Assembly: GCF_012912005.1 (NCBI RefSeq) | Contig: NZ_JABBEA010000005.1 | Location: 248,001-312,000, forward strand | DNA: 64,000 bases | Origin: Paenibacillus sp. SZ31 | GTDB taxonomy: Bacteria; Bacillota; Bacilli; Paenibacillales; Paenibacillaceae | Reading direction: 5' to 3' | Shown: positions 60,869-64,000 of the stretch, piece by piece | How the letters are laid out: every line of letters begins with the position of its first letter | Position numbering within the stretch: position 1 is the stretch's first letter | Position numbers and translations under genes: made by a program | The notes under the pieces: generated by a model | Told to the model about the DNA's origin: nothing | The model's database searches: none | Seen by the model: only the letters and a program-made list of their open reading frames with translations

Positions 60869-62044
60869 GTGAAAACGGCCATCTGGCTATACCTGTTTTT
60901 GTTCCTTGCGGTATTTGATTTGCACGCCCAGTATCCCATTCTGACCCCTTTTGCCATCTCGCTTGGAGCTGCCCCTACATTCATCGGCTGGATGATGGGC
61001 ATCTATTCCTTAACGCATCTTCCTGGCAACCTGATTGCCGGAACACAAATTGATAAACACGGGAGTCGCCGCTACATTGTATTCAGCCTGCTTGGTGCAG
61101 GATTCATCCTGCTCTTGCAAGCCCATGTCCATACGCCATGGCAACTGCTCGCCCTGCGTTCCATCAGTGGTTTTGTACTGGCCTTCCTGTCTCCCGCATG
61201 TCTCGCCTTGCTTGCACAGTTATCCAGCGATCCGGTGAAACAGGGAAAATATATGTCGGGTCACGGGGTAGTGCATACCCTCGCCTCTGTTGTATCTCCG
61301 GCAGCTGGCGCAATTATTGTGGGTTCCATGGGCTTCTCCTCTACATTCTCAGGCTTGGGTTATCTGCTTATTCTCACAGGTGTCATTGCTTTCATGACCA
61401 TGCCCCGTGGTATCGTCAAGCAACATGAGAGGGTAACTGAACCTGCTAAACCTGATGTTTCACCAGCAAATGTCACAAGTGCATTTCTGCCAGTGTCCTG
61501 GCGATACTTTGCCTTGCCTCTGGTGATTGCCTGTGCTCAAGGGATTCTCTTCTTCGAATTACCCCTGCGAGGAGGAGGACATTCCTCCATGATGTCTACG
61601 GGACTACTGTTCTCTATTATCAGTATTGGGGCACTCTTCACACTCAGCATGTTATTTCTCAACCGGTACTCTCCCAAACTGCGTCTGGTTGCGGGTGTGC
61701 TACTGATGTCCTTATGTTTTTTTGTGATGGCAGCCATTCCGCAGATTCCGTTGTCCACCGTATTGTTTGTACTCGGGATGTCTAAAGGCATTATCTTTCC
61801 AGCTATGGCTACCCTATTTATACGTCTGAGCGGAGGAAGCAAGCTGGGTCGCATTTTCTCACTGCAATCCATCGCCACCTCCATTGGTTCTTTTATCGGC
61901 CCCATCACAGCTGGACAACTGCGTGTCGGGTTATCACCCTATTTCATTGCCTTTGTTCTGTTAATGATTGGTATGCTGTTGCTTCCATACTATACATCCA
62001 GACGCGAAGCATCCCTGTCTGATCCCAAAAGTATATTGAATTAG
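60869..62044 (+). CDS. MFS transporter
   Basis: A 391-residue major-facilitator permease with about 12 membrane segments. The A-motif-like loop GTQIDKHGSRRYI follows helix 2. No substrate-specific motif is recognised; drug or metabolite efflux is possible. It starts with GTG at 60869 after AAGGAGGGG. It stands alone and is followed by repeat copy E. Confidence 0.85.
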   Translation: MKTAIWLYLFLFLAVFDLHAQYPILTPFAISLGAAPTFIGWMMGIYSLTHLPGNLIAGTQIDKHGSRRYIVFSLLGAGFILLLQAHVHTPWQLLALRSISGFVLAFLSPACLALLAQLSSDPVKQGKYMSGHGVVHTLASVVSPAAGAIIVGSMGFSSTFSGLGYLLILTGVIAFMTMPRGIVKQHERVTEPAKPDVSPANVTSAFLPVSWRYFALPLVIACAQGILFFELPLRGGGHSSMMSTGLLFSIISIGALFTLSMLFLNRYSPKLRLVAGVLLMSLCFFVMAAIPQIPLSTVLFVLGMSKGIIFPAMATLFIRLSGGSKLGRIFSLQSIATSIGSFIGPITAGQLRVGLSPYFIAFVLLMIGMLLLPYYTSRREASLSDPKSILN

Positions 62045-62227
62045 GCCAGTATCAAGCTCTTCTTCCCTACTGTTATGACAGCAATTAGGCCAGTATTTTC
62101 ATTAGCTTTGCATCATTCCCCCATTTACAGCTAAACTATATAAAATGGACTAACGTTTTACACGTTAGTAAAACTAACTGGGAAATCTATCTTTCACAAT
62201 CACCGAAGGTTTTATCTTATTGAAGAT

Positions 62228-62459
62228 CATCATTAAGGTTGAACAATTAGCCAAAAGTAGTGAAGGGGACGGAATCGATTTTGAAGAAGCGATAGCGTTC
62301 GCCTAAAAGCTTTCTGTAAGAAAGCTGCTTCGAAAGCATAAGCTGTCTCCAAATATTAACTTTATAAAAGTAAATCAAAAATAGTTGGAGACAACAGCGA
62401 TCGGAAGAACGATCCGTAACCGGAACGGCCACTGCCAGCTATCACTTCCATAATGATGC
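62228..62459 (-). repeat. Dispersed palindromic repeat, copy E
   Basis: A 232-bp palindrome with ends CATCATTAAGG and CCATAATGATG. The next stem pairs GGAATCGATTTTGAAG with CGATCC-type sequences as in copy C. The central stem is TGTCTCCAA (62344-62352) with TTGGAGACA (62385-62393), differing from the TTATCCCC form at paired positions. The AGCTTTCT/AGAAAGCT hairpin is present with one change in the loop. The gap 62460-62609 shows nothing further. Confidence 0.8.
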
Positions 62460-62609
62460 ACTTATGAAATAAGATTTCAAACTTGACGGGTTGTTCTATC
62501 CAGTTGCAATCGTGTAAAGAAAGGAGTCCATTTTATATAATCAGTCGATTTTCGCTGCAACATTTCCCGGGGAATGTCGACATAAGCTCTCGAACAAGAG
62601 GTGAATATC

Positions 62610-62957
62610 ATGCCTATTCATGTCATTGTGGAAGGTAAGAATGATCGAAGCAAACTGAAACGTTTGGTTGGACCCGAAATCAACATCTTATGCACGTTTG
62701 GAACACTTAATTCACTCAAGCTCGAGACTCTGCGCAAACAAGTCGGATATGATGAAGTCTTTTTATTTATGGATAATGACAGTTCCGGCAAAAAAATTAG
62801 AGGTGTGCTTCGGGATGCTTTCCCAGATGCAGTACAGATGTATACACGACGAGGATATGCGGGAGTGGAAGGAACACCTGATGAGTATATCATTGCCCAG
62901 CTGGAGAAAGCCGGGTTAGAGACATACATCCAGTATCCTGAACATCCTTCCTTTTAA
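62610..62957 (+). CDS. Small stand-alone Toprim-domain protein
   Basis: A 115-residue protein that is nearly just a Toprim fold. The metal-binding Glu is E8 in VEGKND and the DxD pair is D55 and D57 in FMDNDSSGKKIRG. This is the M5/OLD-like small Toprim layout, so a nuclease or a nucleic-acid-binding role is likely. The ATG at 62610 follows AGAGGTG. It is followed by a two-way terminator. The substrate is unknown; it is shorter than RNase M5. Confidence 0.78.
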   Translation: MPIHVIVEGKNDRSKLKRLVGPEINILCTFGTLNSLKLETLRKQVGYDEVFLFMDNDSSGKKIRGVLRDAFPDAVQMYTRRGYAGVEGTPDEYIIAQLEKAGLETYIQYPEHPSF

Positions 62958-62970
62958 AATGAAATACCAA

Positions 62971-63013
62971 AAAGGCTGCCTTTCGGTTGATATCCAACCT
63001 GAAGGCAGCCTTT
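62971..63013. terminator. Bidirectional terminator, Toprim gene and sco
   Basis: AAAGGCTGCCTTTCGGTTG pairs with its complement ending at 63013 across a short loop, with one mismatch. It lies between converging genes. Confidence 0.85.
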
Positions 63014-63033
63014 ACAATGTAAGTATCCGTTGA

Positions 63034-63645
63034 TTATTCCTTGATCAGATTTCGAATATCCTCAGCGATTACAGCAGGAACAACGTCCTCTGTATTAAAC
63101 GCATTATATACCTTGCGCAGCTGGTTATTCTCATCCACCAGACCAATCATGTTCATATGGGCAAAATCATCCTTAGTCTCCCCTTCGATCAGGATTTGGA
63201 ATGAATCCCTGGCGAATTGTTTGGTTTTGTCCATATCCCCTCGCAAGAAGTACCATCCGGAATAATCCGCATGGAAGCGGTCCGCGAATGTCTTGATCTT
63301 CTCTCTTGTATCGACTTTCGGGTCGAATGAAATGGATACAAACGAGACATCTTTACCGAAGGTATCGTCCTCTTTCAACAGATCCTGCACCTGGGATAAC
63401 GTAAACGTCGTAATAGGGCAGACATCCGGACAACTGGTGAAATAAAAGTAGAACAAACGGACTTTCCCTTGAGTATCCTCCAGTGATACTGTACTGCCAT
63501 CTACATTTTCCATGGAAAAGGATTGGATTTCACGAATCTCGGGTAATTTTTCTTTGCTGGCAAATACGGTACCCCACATCAGATACACAGCCATAATCAG
63601 TGCGAGCCCGAGCAGCATCCATGTCCATTTGTACTTTTTCAGCAT
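63034..63645 (-). CDS. sco: Sco/SenC copper chaperone
   Basis: A 203-residue membrane-anchored thioredoxin-fold protein that delivers copper to the CuA site of cytochrome oxidase. One N-terminal membrane segment (about 9-29) puts the domain outside. Copper ligands are C72 and C76 in TSCPDVCP and H163 in FAHMNMIG. The usual length is matched. It is set between the small Toprim gene and an unseen gene to the right. It fits with ctaA and hemQ elsewhere in the window. Confidence 0.94.
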   Translation of the reverse strand: MLKKYKWTWMLLGLALIMAVYLMWGTVFASKEKLPEIREIQSFSMENVDGSTVSLEDTQGKVRLFYFYFTSCPDVCPITTFTLSQVQDLLKEDDTFGKDVSFVSISFDPKVDTREKIKTFADRFHADYSGWYFLRGDMDKTKQFARDSFQILIEGETKDDFAHMNMIGLVDENNQLRKVYNAFNTEDVVPAVIAEDIRNLIKE

Positions 63646-63990
63646 CTTCCTCGTCCCTTCTGTATCTTCTCTTATGAATACGCATACATATGTGATTCAA
63701 AATCACGTTCGTTTCGCTTTATCCATCTACTGTGACATATGTATTCAAAAAAACCTACTATTTATGAGATTCTATATTATTGTAACGGTTTAAAGAAACA
63801 ATGCCCATAAATTATTTTAGTGTTGTACCGAAATAGTTTGACAAACTGCGTACATTTATTGGTTATAATACATTTATTGTCACCAATTTGAAATTTGGGG
63901 ATTTTTGCATCCTGACAGGCGGATATTATACACTATATATGGGTATCACCTAGATAGAGAAGCAATATGCCTTACAACGATACACCACAC
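63646..63990. other. Promoter region of a gene beyond the window
   Basis: No gene is seen. TTGACA near 63858 and TATAAT near 63884 are on the plus strand, but their spacing of about 20 bp is long. The sco promoter must lie in the left part. Confidence 0.4.
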
Positions 63991-64000
63991 AAAGGAGACG
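63991..64000 (+). promoter_or_regulatory. Ribosome site of the next gene
   Basis: CAAAGGAGACG closes the window and is a good ribosome site on the plus strand. The gene starts a few bases outside; next to sco an oxidase-related gene is possible. Confidence 0.6.

Noticed and set aside
1..64000. CRISPR arrays, tRNA and rRNA genes, prophage and transposase genes
   Set aside because: I looked for short regular repeats, conserved RNA cores and recombinase motifs and found none, though short degenerate tRNA-like sequences could be missed by eye.

Overview
The window looks like a chromosomal segment of a Paenibacillus-type Firmicute. The grounds are a mid-range GC content, strong AGGAGG-type ribosome sites, frequent TTG and GTG starts, spore-former genes (sda, YheC/D, a SpoVB-like flippase) and blocks that match Bacillus subtilis neighbourhoods (yuiB, ndh, yumC, yuiA, yutM, yutI, yuzB, yutJ). 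No rRNA, tRNA, CRISPR array, prophage or transposase was seen.

1-17216 is a sugar-foraging locus that fits high-mannose N-glycan use. It holds a secreted GH85 endo-beta-N-acetylglucosaminidase, an LplABC-type ABC importer without its own ATPase, GH3, GH38 and GH125 glycosidases without signal peptides, and a YesM/YesN two-component system. The promoters of the importer operon and of the GH85 gene share a 21-bp motif that overlaps a near-cre site. 17217-24840 carries dnaB, yuiB, hemQ, ndh, yumC, a YuiA-like zinc protein and sda. sda has a six-box DnaA cluster upstream, and ndh has a Rex-type operator. 25195-32771 has a YheC/D ATP-grasp gene, ppx and ppk (convergent, overlapping 41 bp), a candidate structured RNA with its own terminator, and a secreted GH53 galactanase.

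32783-37018 is more AT-rich and holds a frameshifted rarD and a 7TM-DISM sensor kinase with a BTAD-type regulator. 37243-41889 carries Fe-S and quinone functions: an A-type carrier, mqnE of the futalosine route, the NDH-2-like yutJ, yuzB and yutI. 42027-46660 has an SDR gene, a 5'-truncated DUF2167 gene and metNIQ behind a SAM-I riboswitch. 46832-54140 has a Cthe_2314-type HEPN protein, ctaA, a thioredoxin, a YppC-like protein and an operon of HAD phosphatase, DUF456 protein and lipid flippase. 54541-60651 is a cell-wall operon with two tandem class B PBPs behind a CvpA/transglutaminase fusion. The right end has an MFS transporter, a small Toprim protein and Sco. A ribosome site at the very end belongs to a gene starting just outside.

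The most unusual signal is a dispersed family of 200-250 bp near-perfect palindromes, with five copies at about 1343, 17545, 31815, 48984 and 62228 plus one remnant. Terminal and central stems differ between copies but stay self-complementary within each copy. The second is the compact four-stem RNA candidate at 30475-30636. Starts were chosen by ribosome-site spacing and family resemblance. No database search was possible.
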